Shown: positions 40,149-48,802 of the stretch, piece by piece | Numbering within the stretch: position 1 is the stretch's first letter | Layout of the letters: each line of letters starts with the position of its first letter | NCBI GenBank assembly: GCA_036971475.1 | Contig: JBAIZL010000003.1 | Span: 83,020,595-83,084,594, forward strand | Length of the DNA stretch: 64,000 nt | Reading direction: 5' to 3' | DNA from: Prosapia bicincta | Taxonomy: Eukaryota > Arthropoda > Insecta > Hemiptera > Cercopidae | Position numbers and translations under genes: made by a program | Notes under the pieces: generated by a model | What the model saw: the letters and a program-made list of their open reading frames with translations, nothing else | Told to the model about the DNA's origin: nothing | The model's database searches: none

Positions 40149-40294
40149 AACAAACATACATACGACTACACGGATATACTATAGTTAATAAATATGGATT
40201 AAATATTTTAATATGAAATAATATATGTAGGTGGCGCAAAAAACGATAACACTGTGAGAGGTATCGTCCTCAACACCACTTTTAAATTACTTTT
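39831..40294. other. AT-rich spacer with (CA)n microsatellite
   Basis: Non-coding AT-rich sequence lies between the MULE relic and the non-LTR tail. It contains an uninterrupted (AC)n run at about 40,094-40,144 (about 25 units). The part next to 40,295 is the 3' untranslated end of the non-LTR element. No gene is seen. Confidence 0.75.
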
Positions 40295-40870
40295 TCAGTT
40301 AAAACTGTCACGAACATGCTTCAAACCACCACAACCGACCAGTATATGACTGATTGTGATGGTATCTTCACAGAGCTGACATAATGGCAGATCCTTGCTA
40401 CACATCACGTATCCATGAGTTAGAGAAGAGTGGCCTACGCGAAGGCGGGTAGCCACCACTTCCTTCTTACGTTTTAAACGAACTGAAGGCCTCCATGGAC
40501 GGACGGTATCCTTATTTTCCTCAGCTTATTGTGATTCACACATTGCAATTCGTCATTCCAAGCAGCGAGTAATAAATGTTTTGTGAAACACACATAATCA
40601 GATGCCATAACTCGTTGTGTAGTTGGTACCATACTAGTAGCAATCTTTGGCGCTTCATCCGCTTTTGTGTTTTGGGGTATTCTGCAATGACCAATAACAC
40701 CCCAACACCCCCAATTGAAGTTTGTGTACCAAAATATATCCAAGTAAAGGTTTCACGAAGAACATTCTGAAGAGCCTGAAGAGCACTTTTGGAATCGGAA
40801 CACAGAAGCCAGTATGAATATCTGCAACAAATGACACAGCTTTAAAAGTAACAAGAAGTTTCCCTGTAAA
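40295..40870 (-). pseudogene. Non-LTR retrotransposon RNase H end and C-terminal tail (inverted copy)
   Basis: The minus strand carries a CSDSKSALQALQNVL block near 40,740-40,800, the RNase H motif with a catalytic Asp. It is followed after frameshifts by the C-terminal module with CLRVGHSSLTHGYVM-like and CQLCED...SHILVGCGG-like motifs, a zinc-knuckle-type tail found in Jockey-like elements. The stop is at 40,295-40,297. This is the inverted duplicate of 56,140-56,706. Confidence 0.7.
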
Positions 40871-41155
40871 AACACTGCAGGCTGATCGCTATCCGTAAAT
40901 CTAGGTACGTCCAGACGCGTAGAATGCACATCCAACAATATTGTTCTGTAAAAACACTGCAGCCTGATTTCAATCCGTAAATCTAGGTACGTTCAGACGC
41001 ATAGAATGCACATCCAACAATATCGTTCTTAAAAACACTGCAGGCTGATGGAAATCCGTAAATCTAGGTATAGGTACGTCTAGACGCTTAGAATGCACAT
41101 CCAACAATATTGTTCTGTAAAAACACTGCAGGCTGATGTCAATCCGTAAATCTAG
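40871..41155 (-). repeat. 82-bp RNase H-derived minisatellite (inverted copy), about 3.5 units
   Basis: Same unit as at 37,427-37,799 but on the minus strand, with unit starts spaced 82 and 87 bp apart (the latter by a 5-bp GTATA insertion near 41,070). It ends in ATCTAG at 41,150-41,155, immediately before the Polinton terminus AGTAG. Confidence 0.9.
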
Positions 41156-41500
41156 AGTAGAATAGGGTTGCGGGTATCACTAAGGGCGTGGCTTGATAAG
41201 GATTATCGCGTGGCCGGTGGTGGGGGGGAAGGGCGTGGTTTGGAAGGAGGGGTGGGCGGAGAGATGGGATTGAGGAGAAAGGCGTGGTGTGGTGGGGGAA
41301 CGAGTGGGAGAACTGTGGGGGAAACGAGTGGGAGAACTGCGTCATTCAAGATGGCTGGTGTGACGTTTGCAGCAGATAAAGATATTGTTTTAAGATAACG
41401 TCTGTTTTTTTCGTCACCTTTACAAGAGATTAATTTATTTTTCAAGATAATCAACACTGTTTCAAAATGGCTTCTATGTATATTATGACGTATAACATCG
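41156..41500 (+). repeat. Polinton terminal repeat, original right end (now inverted)
   Basis: Starts AGTAGAATAGGGTTGCGGG and matches the left terminal repeat throughout, with a much shorter G-rich minisatellite and only about two 23-bp units. Its flank is the 82-bp array in reverse orientation ending ATCTAG, the complement of the CTAGAT beside the left terminus. Both ends therefore abut the same array hexamer. Confidence 0.78.
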
Positions 41501-41588
41501 ATTTTAACGCTTAAGTGTGTCTCTTTCAAAATCTAAATTTCAAAATGGCTGAAACTGATTTTTCGCATGTGTGTCAGTTCTTTGCGTG

Positions 41589-43214
41589 ATGCGCTGGGCT
41601 AACAATATATTAACATATGATACAATGCTATTTACTAATATGTTATGTACGTTGGTAATTTTTGTGACTGTTTTAATTGTAAAAAACTATGCAATAACAG
41701 ATCTGTTTGATTTGAATACATGTTCAGGTGAAAGTGAAATAGTAAAACGATGTAAAGAAGAAAATCTTGATTTTGTTTTAAATTATTTACACGAGTTTGG
41801 TTATTTGAATATATCTAATAGCACTGATATTTCAAATATAAATTTGACATTAGTATCTGACGCAATTTTATTATTTCAAGAGTATTACAATTTAACGATA
41901 AGTGGTAAAATAACTAATGAAAATTTACAATTTATGCGAATACCTAGATGTGGTCTTAAAGACACAATTTATCCTTTTCGGTTATCTTCTGAAAAGCGGC
42001 ATAAGAAAGTATTAAAATGGTATTTTGTTGTAGCAACGCGTCAGGTAAAAGAATTAGCGAAACAAGCGTTTAAAATTTGGGAAAAGCATACAGATTTGGT
42101 TTTTGTAAATGACAGATCGAACGCTGATATATTAATTTCCTATAAAAAAGGTATGCATAAACTTCAAAGATCATCGATTTTTTGTACAAATACATTTGAC
42201 GTTGAAGGTGGTGTTTTGGCTCATGCATTTCATCCCAATGTTAATCAAAGCACACGTGAAATACACATTGACAGTGATGAATTATGGTGTTTAGAAAGAG
42301 ACATTTTAAAATGTGATCAAGGTAACATTTTTTTATCAAGTGTCTTAATTCACGAAATAGGTCATACTCTGGGTATAAGCCACTCAAACGATCCGACTTC
42401 AGTAATGTATCCATATTATCAGAATATGAAGGATGATCTGTCAGCGGACGACATGTTAGCAATACAAACCTTATATGGACCTAAATACACCATATCAACA
42501 ACACCAAGACCTTCAAAATCTGCTACAGAACGTGTAAAACAAGATAAAGAAGATTATACACCGAATTTGTGTGATTTGAAGAATTTAAAAACTTTTCTAG
42601 TTATCAATCATCGTATATTTTTTTATGAAAAATGGTTTTGGTCGGTAGATTTACAAGATAAGACAGTTATTAACAAAGCACAACTAATTGTAGACGGGTT
42701 AATTTTTTTACCAGAAATGTTTACAAAATTTGATTCTATTTATCAGAGACCAACTGAGCAAATTGTCTTTTTTGCCGATCAATATATTTTTATGTTAGAT
42801 TTTCTGTCTTTAAAACTTGTTAGTGGTTATCCAAAACATATTTCAATTTTAGGAGGTAGATCTCCAATGATTATAAATGGGATCGTAAACAGTTATAAAG
42901 AAAATACATTTATTTTCTTCAATACAAACTATTATATGTTATTAGATGAATGTAATTTTCAAATTAGGTGTTATGGGTTAATTTCTGATACATTTTCATT
43001 CTTACTTGGTAATATGGAGTCCGTTTTTAGATTTACAGATGGATTATTATATTTTTTCAAGAATAACACTATTTTAGGCTACAGTGAATTTTTAAACACA
43101 GTAGTTAAAGCACAGGTAAATGAGTTAGATGTTTTTGGCGTTGAATGTAGTAAATACTCTAACAATGGTAATATTTTAAACAAGTTAAAAAGTTTAGTAT
43201 TACAATTAAAATAA
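41589..43214 (+). CDS. Matrix metalloprotease with prodomain and hemopexin domain (Polinton cargo)
   Basis: An intact, intronless 541-residue protein. Numbered from the ATG at 41,589, there is a hydrophobic signal or anchor at about 17-32; starting at the in-frame ATG at 41,625 would give a more canonical signal peptide. A prodomain with the cysteine switch PRCGLKD (Cys121) follows. The catalytic domain carries HEIGHTLGISH (His255, Glu256, His259, His265) and the Met-turn SVMYP (Met273), and GGVLAHAFHP supplies structural metal ligands. A short linker leads to a hemopexin-like domain bounded by Cys328 and Cys520, the expected disulfide pair. All hallmark catalytic residues are present, so a secreted, zymogen-type zinc endopeptidase acting on extracellular matrix is predicted. 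It lies between the right terminal repeat and dUTPase, hence part of the element. Insect large DNA viruses also carry MMP genes. The copy in the right arm has been deleted. Confidence 0.9.
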   Translation: MRWANNILTYDTMLFTNMLCTLVIFVTVLIVKNYAITDLFDLNTCSGESEIVKRCKEENLDFVLNYLHEFGYLNISNSTDISNINLTLVSDAILLFQEYYNLTISGKITNENLQFMRIPRCGLKDTIYPFRLSSEKRHKKVLKWYFVVATRQVKELAKQAFKIWEKHTDLVFVNDRSNADILISYKKGMHKLQRSSIFCTNTFDVEGGVLAHAFHPNVNQSTREIHIDSDELWCLERDILKCDQGNIFLSSVLIHEIGHTLGISHSNDPTSVMYPYYQNMKDDLSADDMLAIQTLYGPKYTISTTPRPSKSATERVKQDKEDYTPNLCDLKNLKTFLVINHRIFFYEKWFWSVDLQDKTVINKAQLIVDGLIFLPEMFTKFDSIYQRPTEQIVFFADQYIFMLDFLSLKLVSGYPKHISILGGRSPMIINGIVNSYKENTFIFFNTNYYMLLDECNFQIRCYGLISDTFSFLLGNMESVFRFTDGLLYFFKNNTILGYSEFLNTVVKAQVNELDVFGVECSKYSNNGNILNKLKSLVLQLK

Positions 43215-43599
43215 TAATTACTTTAAGTTAAATTGAATACAGAAATACGAATCGGCAATTACTATGGTAGACGCTAAAATGTTTAGAATATTGCGCATGT
43301 TGAATGCTCTTGGTGTAATCTCAATAAGGTCAGTCGATAACTCAATAAGGTCAGCCGATAAAAGTTTTAATCGGTCTTTGATTAGTATACAACACGCATT
43401 ATTATGCCCTTGGTGTAACCTTATTATGGAAAACAATACAACACGTGCTGATTGTTTGTCTTCTACGTGATCCCAATAAGGATAGCCATGCGCTTAACAA
43501 ACAATCCAGCGCGTGTTGAATTTTTTATACTGTATGTGGCCTCAATAAGAACGTCAAGTGCTTAACAAATAACCTTTCACTTTTAGCTTTGATTATACT
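43215..43599. promoter_or_regulatory. Intergenic region with repeated CAATAAGG motifs
   Basis: Non-coding sequence between MMP and dUTPase. TCAATAAGGTCAG occurs twice near 43,320-43,355. Related CAATAAGG/CAATAAGA motifs lie near 43,475 and 43,545, a reverse-complement form near 43,420, and CTTGGTGTAA is repeated at about 43,309 and 43,409. ACACGTGCTG and CAGCGCGTGT form an imperfect inverted pair near 43,441 and 43,512. These may be protein-binding repeats upstream of the promoter; the function is unknown. Confidence 0.45.
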
Positions 43600-43624
43600 G
43601 CGCGCGCATGTGCAGACTACAGTT

Positions 43625-43731
43625 CTCTTTATAAACGTTTCTATTCACTATTCTCTCTACATCGCAGTTGAATAAATCTCTGTGTTAAGACTTTGCGTTT
43701 ATTTCTTTTGATAGAAGGACAGAATTTACAG
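43625..43731 (+). promoter_or_regulatory. Putative TATA promoter and non-coding leader exon
   Basis: TATAAA at 43,630-43,635 is followed about 31 bp downstream by ATCGCAGTTG, a plausible initiator. The leader then runs to a consensus 5' splice site, ACAG|GTAAGT, with the exon ending at 43,731. This would drive dUTPase and possibly the ORFs behind it. Confidence 0.6.
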
Positions 43732-43818
43732 GTAAGTTTTATTTATTAATTAGAATTCTTGCTATTCACGATAAACATACATATATATAATTTTTAATAT
43801 AGTTTTTATTATTTTCAG
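43732..43818 (+). other. Putative 87-bp 5'-UTR intron
   Basis: Starts GTAAGT, is AT-rich, and ends TTATTTTCAG at 43,818, two bases before the dUTPase ATG at 43,821. Donor, length and acceptor are all typical of small arthropod introns. Confidence 0.65.
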
Positions 43819-43820
43819 TT

Positions 43821-44262
43821 ATGGAATTGGGATTTGTAAAATTAACTGAAAATGCATGTGCACCCGAAAAGGGCAATGAATTATTTGCAGGTTTTGATTT
43901 AAAAAGTGCCTATGAATATGTTGTTCCTAAATTTGGTAAATGTTTAGTGAAAACAGGTTTAGCAATTTCTTTACCTAATAATACATATGGTCGTATTGCC
44001 CCCAGATCGGGGTTAGCTTTTAATTATTTCATTCATGTAGGGGCAGGGGTGATTGATAAGGATTATACAGGGAATGTAAAGGTGTTGTTATTTAATTTTT
44101 CAAATAATGATTTTTTTTGTTAGAAAGGGCGATAAAATTGCTCAGTTAATTTGTAAGGTTTGTGCTTATCCAAAATTAGTAGAAATTGTTCACTTAGAAG
44201 AAAGAAAGAGGGGAAAATCAGGGTTTGGATCTAGTGGTAGAAATAAATGTAAATTGTTTTAA
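43821..44262 (+). pseudogene. dUTPase with a single frameshift
   Basis: Trimeric dUTP pyrophosphatase, about 146 codons, with all five family motifs: AGFDLKSAYEYVV, GRIAPRSGLA, GAGVIDKDYTGNV, KGDKIAQLI and RGKSGFGSSG. Motifs 1-3 are in one frame. An eight-T tract at about 44,110-44,117 shifts the frame, so motifs 4 and 5 are read in another. Everything else is intact, so the break is either recent or a homopolymer sequencing error. The enzyme would hydrolyse dUTP to dUMP and keep uracil out of element DNA. It has its own leader exon upstream and is followed after 35 bp by ORF A. Confidence 0.85.
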
Positions 44263-44297
44263 GTATGTTATTACTGTTGTTTTTGTATTTTATAGTT

Positions 44298-44927
44298 ATG
44301 TCACAACAAAATCAAGCACAAAATCAATTACTCAAAACTGAAGGCCTAATGGAGAATAACGAACCAGGACCTAGTATGGTCTTTAATAGTAGTAATAAAG
44401 TTAATAATAAAAAACCATTATTTGATGTATTATCAACATTGTTTGATGCTGGATTGACAACAGCCAACAAATGGTTGTTATGTGCAAACACATTACATAA
44501 CTCTGTGCAAGATAGTGAAATGTTACCATTATTTTGTGAAATAAAAACGATTTATTTAGCAGCTATATCATATTTCATTAGCATTGTAGTCTCACAGAAA
44601 ATTCTTGATAAATATTTAGATAAAGAATTAACATATGATGAGTTTCTTACAATTTTTGGGAGAGAAGAATTTATTCAAAGTACAAGTACTTTTTCAATTG
44701 AAACTTTAAAAAAAGCAATCACTTTTATAAATCCTATAATGAATAAAATTCAAAGAAAACGAATACATAGTTCTAATGAAATTGTAAATAATTCATCATC
44801 ATCATCATCTGATGATGATGATGATGATGATGATTTAGATAAATATTTTAATGTGACTAAAAAATCAGCGTCTGCTGTTATTAAACAAACTGTTCAGATT
44901 ACTAAAGATAATAAAAAAGAAGAATAA
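44298..44927 (+). CDS. Unknown Polinton protein (ORF A), acidic C-terminus
   Basis: Not recognised. From the ATG at 44,298 the protein is 209 residues; an ATG at 44,265 would add a hydrophobic stretch that looks more like polypyrimidine and acceptor sequence (TTTTATAG just before the ATG). A mostly helical middle (LFDVLSTLFDAGLTTANKWL onward) is followed by a serine run and eight aspartates near residues 171-184, then a lysine-rich tail. The acidic tract is CAT/GAT trinucleotide sequence and differs in length in the right-arm copy, which is truncated. The position upstream of polB suggests a regulatory or replication role, but nothing in the sequence proves one. Confidence 0.6.
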   Translation: MSQQNQAQNQLLKTEGLMENNEPGPSMVFNSSNKVNNKKPLFDVLSTLFDAGLTTANKWLLCANTLHNSVQDSEMLPLFCEIKTIYLAAISYFISIVVSQKILDKYLDKELTYDEFLTIFGREEFIQSTSTFSIETLKKAITFINPIMNKIQRKRIHSSNEIVNNSSSSSSDDDDDDDDLDKYFNVTKKSASAVIKQTVQITKDNKKEE

Positions 44928-45181
44928 TCACTCCTGGTGAGGTGGGATCACATTTAATAAAAATAGAAATTACGGATTGTAAGGATTTGAAAAAATGTAT
45001 AGGTGAAAAGCAGTATTGGACACAAGTTAGCAAAAAGGCTTATTTTGTTGTTAATAATTTTAATGATGATCTTTCAAAATTATCAAATAAAATAATACGC
45101 AATGTTGCTGATAGAGTAAGTAAAATAAAAAATTTGACTCATGATGTTATTTCAACTGATAAAAACAATTTTTGTAATTAG
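44928..45181 (+). CDS. Unknown Polinton protein (ORF B), start codon lost in this copy
   Basis: An open frame of about 80 codons containing GSHLIKIEITDCKDLKKCIG and ending at TAA 45,181. In the right-arm copy the same protein starts MITPGEVGSH from an ATG that overlaps the ORF A stop (ATGA). Here the corresponding bases read ATAA, so the ATG is gone while ORF A still stops. The family is unknown. The protein is basic and small, compatible with a nucleic-acid-binding or virion protein, but that is speculation. Confidence 0.5.
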
Positions 45182-45339
45182 TTTTTAGGTTTTTGAATGT
45201 AGTTAAATACTAATAATTATATATGTGTTGTAGATGAGATTAAAAAAAATAAAAAAATGTACGTTTTGAAATTTATAGAAAATTGTTTTATTATTTCAGT
45301 GAACTAAATAGTGCTTCTTTTTTAAAACAAATTATAATA

Positions 45340-47106
45340 ATGGACGAAAGCTCCGTTGAACAAATGGATGTTGATAGTGATGATGATATCGAAAACTATG
45401 ATGAATTTTTAGAAAGGAATCACGCCTTTAGAGGCAGATTAAAAACACTTTACTTAGAAAATACGTCAGCTGTTAGAGATGTGTGTTTGTTGTTGAGACG
45501 TACTAAGCAAAAAATGATACGACTAATTGTAGATTTATTATCCACTTACAATATGTTAAAATTTATTATACTTGTAGAAGCTTTTTATGTAAAATTTTTA
45601 ACCCAAGAAAAGCAATTGCGTTATTTTAAAACAAAAAATACTAGTGTTTCCGAAGATTCAGATTTTTAAGATATTTTAGATGTTTTATTTAGAAAATTAT
45701 GTACCGAAGAGTCGGAATATTTGGGTAAAGGAAGTGGTTGGTTTTTGGATAAAATTGATGGAATTATAATTCGTTTTAGTAGATACAATCCGTTCGGTGG
45801 AAGTTCATTCATACCTTTACCAAAATGTATACCAAATAAGAATGCTGTAATTAATCCTGAAAATTTTCATGACGATAAATATTTTTTGTGTACACTTCTC
45901 GTTCCACATATAAAAACTGATGTAGATCATCTTAGTTTAATTAACAAGAGATATTTTAAAATTATGGATATGTTTAATTTACAAGGTATTGACTTTCCAA
46001 CACCTTTAAAGCAGATTAGTAAATTTGAAAAAAATAATTCAGGTATAAGTATTAATGTATATGGTTTAAATAAAGATAATGAAGTGTATCCATTAAGAAC
46101 TAGTAAAACTATTAAGATAAAACATTATGATTTATTGATGTTGACAAACCAGTCGGGGCATGCACATTATTCTTATATTAAACATTTTTCAAGATTATTA
46201 AACAATCAACTAAATAAACATAAGGGTAAATTAGTTTTTCGTAGAAGATGTTTAACACATTATAGCGGTAAAAATAAAGACTCACTCTTATCAGATCATT
46301 TAAAAGCATGTGAAAATACAAAAGCAGTAAAAGTGAAAATGCCTAGAAGGGAATAATATTTTGAAATTCAAAAAGTTCCATTATAAATTTAGAGTACCTT
46401 TCACCGTGTATGCAGATTTTGAATGTTTGTTGAAGCCAATAAATGAGCAGATTAGTAACCGTGTAATACTTAATGATATTCACGAGCCAATGTCATTTGG
46501 TGTATATTTAGTTCTTGATGAAGATGCATCGTCTTTACCGCCAGACATTTTAGAAAAATTGCCCACAGATCCATACATATATCAGGGTTTAGATGCAGCC
46601 AAAAAATTCATGTCATATCTCATATCACTTACAAATATTATTGGTGAAATTTATAAAATAAATATTCCAATGAGGAAATTAAATAAAGATGAAAAACATA
46701 AATTTAAAACAACTACTAAATGTGAGTCTTGTAACGTTGAATTTACTATGACTAGGCCAGCAGTAAGAGACTATTGTCACATTACTGGTAAATTTATGTC
46801 TGTTTTATGTAATAATTGTACTTTATTACGACAAAATCAAAACTTTTTACCTATATTTATTCATGGGAGTTCAAATTATGATAGCCATTTTATTGTACGA
46901 CAATTAGGTTGTGACTCAAACGAAATTCATGTAATGCCAAACACTAATGAAAAATATATAACATTTTCAAAAAACACTACTAATGGCATTGCATTACGAT
47001 TTATAGACACTCATAAATTTATGAGTACAAGTCTTAGTAAATTAGCAAATAATTTGCCTAAAGACAACTTTAAACATACATATAAACATTTTTCTGTAAA
47101 TGATTT
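45340..47106 (+). pseudogene. DNA polymerase B, N-terminal and exonuclease fragment (inverted copy)
   Basis: N-terminal part of a protein-primed family B polymerase of Polinton type. MDESSVEQMDVDSDDD begins the frame at 45,340. An in-frame TAA occurs at 45,667. GSGWFLDKIDG and the YPLRTSKTIKIKHYDLLML region follow, and a frameshift lies at about 46,350. Next are exonuclease motif I (VYADFECLL), a CxxC...DYCHITG zinc-binding block, and exonuclease motif II (SSNYDSHFI). It stops at 47,106, fused to sequence preceding the integrase, so exonuclease III, palm and thumb are missing. The TAA and the frameshift are shared with the right-arm copy. A 3' splice site (TTATTTCAG) lies at 45,299. Confidence 0.85.
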
Positions 47107-47130
47107 AAACACAATTTAATTATTTTATAA

Positions 47131-48108
47131 TTGACAACGTTCAAAGCAAAAGTTTTGAATGATATGGCATCAAAGTGTACGTCATTGTTGAGAGTGGGGA
47201 TTGCCAGTGAGTTGCATAAACAAGTTCGTAGGAAATTTCCGACCCGCCATGTTGAAGTTAAAGGTTTACACGATCTCTATCAGGCTAACCTAGTGGAAAT
47301 GTTATCATTTGCCAAAGTCAATAAAGGTTATAAATATATACTGGTTTTAATAAACTGTTTTAGTAAATATGCAATAGCTGTACCAATGAAATCTAAAAAT
47401 GCCATTGAAATGGAAAAGACATTACAACCAATTTTAGGAAGATATTCTATGCGTCATTTGCAAACCGATAAAGGATCTGAATCTTTTAATTCGAGGATTA
47501 AATATTTATTAGGCAAATATAATATAAATCATTATTCTACATATTCTGCTAAAAAAGCCTCAATAGTTGAAAGACTAAATAGAACGTTAAAGGCGAAAAT
47601 GTGGAGGGCTTTCAGTGCCCAGGGAAATTACAAATGGTTAAATTTATTAAGCGATATAGTTACTGAATATAATAACACTAAACATAGGACTATCGGTATG
47701 CGTCCAATTGATGTTAATAAAAATAATGAACATTTAGTGTTGAGACGTATAGTTCAAAATAGACAGAAGAAAAAACAACTTGTGCGAAACAGATTTATTG
47801 TGGGTGATAAAGTTAGAATAAGTAGGTATCAAAAACCGTTGACAAAAAGTTATTCACCAGCTTGGAGTAACGAAATATATACAATTTCCAAAATAGAACC
47901 AACAGTTCCAGTGACCTATAAACTAAAGGACGATTCTGGAGTTGAGATTAAAGGGGGATTCTATCAAGAAGAATTGAGTAAAACTAAGTTTAGCAACATA
48001 TTTCTTATCGATAAGATTGTGCGTCGAAAAGGAAATATATTGTTAGTACGTTGGTTGGGTATGTACAGTACTAGAGATACCTTGATAAATAAAAAAGATT
48101 TATTATGA
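47131..48108 (+). CDS. Polinton integrase with chromodomain-like C-terminus, catalytic Asp lost
   Basis: Open over 325 codons, though the first ATG is at 47,164 and the frame begins just after the rearrangement breakpoint. Residues counted from 47,131. The integrase core shows HDLYQANLVEM, where the first catalytic Asp of the D-D-E triad is Asn53 (AAC at 47,287). The second catalytic residue is Asp113 (LQTDKGSESF) and the third is Glu147 (KASIVERLNRTLK). The Asp-Glu spacing is about two residues shorter than usual. The C-terminal ~55 residues (FLIDKIVRRKGNILLVRWLG) resemble the chromodomain found on Polinton integrases, but its second aromatic half is poor. It would insert element DNA but is predicted inactive. 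Its stop overlaps the ATPase start (ATGA). Confidence 0.82.
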   Translation: MTTFKAKVLNDMASKCTSLLRVGIASELHKQVRRKFPTRHVEVKGLHDLYQANLVEMLSFAKVNKGYKYILVLINCFSKYAIAVPMKSKNAIEMEKTLQPILGRYSMRHLQTDKGSESFNSRIKYLLGKYNINHYSTYSAKKASIVERLNRTLKAKMWRAFSAQGNYKWLNLLSDIVTEYNNTKHRTIGMRPIDVNKNNEHLVLRRIVQNRQKKKQLVRNRFIVGDKVRISRYQKPLTKSYSPAWSNEIYTISKIEPTVPVTYKLKDDSGVEIKGGFYQEELSKTKFSNIFLIDKIVRRKGNILLVRWLGMYSTRDTLINKKDLL

Positions 48109-48788
48109 AGGTAATAAAACAAAGCCAAAAAATGCGTATTATGAAATTCGATACATATTTCTCAAATGATATTGAATATGATATTATGGAGCGACATGGT
48201 CCGCTATTACCGAATTCCATCAGATGTCTTATTGTAGGACCATCGAACTGTGGAAAAACCAATCTCATGTTTAATTTAATATTTCATCCACGAGCACTTT
48301 TTTTGAAAATATTTATATTTTTTCAAAGATAAGTTTTAAAGTCGAGTGTTTTCCAAAATACCTAATGTGTTGGTTACTTTATTTTTACTGAAAATGACGA
48401 CGTGCCTCATCCTAATGAGATTAAATCAAAATCACTCATGATATTCGATGATGTCATGTGTGAACGACAAAATAATATTGGAAACTATTTCGCAATGGGT
48501 AGACACAATGACATTGATATATATTATTTATGTCAAACATATAGTCGAATACCAAAACAATTAATACGTGATAATGCTTATTTAGTGATTTTATTCAGAC
48601 AAGATGAAAGAAATTTACGTCATGTGTTTAATGATCATGTCAACACAGATATGAAATTTGAAACTTTTAAAGAAATGTGTTCTATGGCCTGGTCTAATAA
48701 CCAAAATTCTTTTCTAGTTTTGGATAAAGAGAGACGTTTAAATAAAGGACGATATCGTATAATGTTTGATGAATTTATAACATTATAG
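48105..48788 (+). pseudogene. DNA-packaging ATPase (FtsK/HerA, A32-like), broken
   Basis: Starts at ATG 48,105, overlapping the integrase stop by four bases. The first 75 codons hold the Walker A motif IVGPSNCGKTNLMFNLI. A stop at about 48,332 and frame changes over about 70 bp follow. The frame then resumes at 48,402 with the Walker B motif LMIFDDVMCE and the sensor-like stretch YYLCQTYSRIPKQLIRDNA, ending at TAG 48,788. In Polintons and related viruses this enzyme pumps DNA into preformed capsids. The break between Walker A and Walker B rules out a working product. Confidence 0.85.
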
Positions 48789-48802
48789 TGTCAGTAGTAA
48801 TC

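Larger units (their letters stand above)
38414..47107. repeat. Left arm of the large inverted duplication
   Basis: Reverse complement of 53,647-58,565 with only a few percent difference, plus about 3.65 kb (about 41,100-44,770) that has no partner in the right arm. Outer breakpoint: left terminal repeat joined to ATTTATTCAAGCATGTGCAT. Inner breakpoint: polB joined to integrase just after TGTAAATGATTTA. The (CA)n tract is about 25 units here against about 10 in the right arm, and scattered substitutions and indels separate the arms. Confidence 0.88.

Noticed and set aside
41589..43214. Host MMP gene next to, not in, the element
   Set aside because: It is intronless, lies inside the AGTAG terminal repeat on the element side, and adjoins dUTPase in the same orientation.
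44263..44295. A 33-bp intron before ORF A (GTATGT...ATAG)
   Set aside because: Too short for normal splicing; the acceptor alone may be used with the upstream leader donor.
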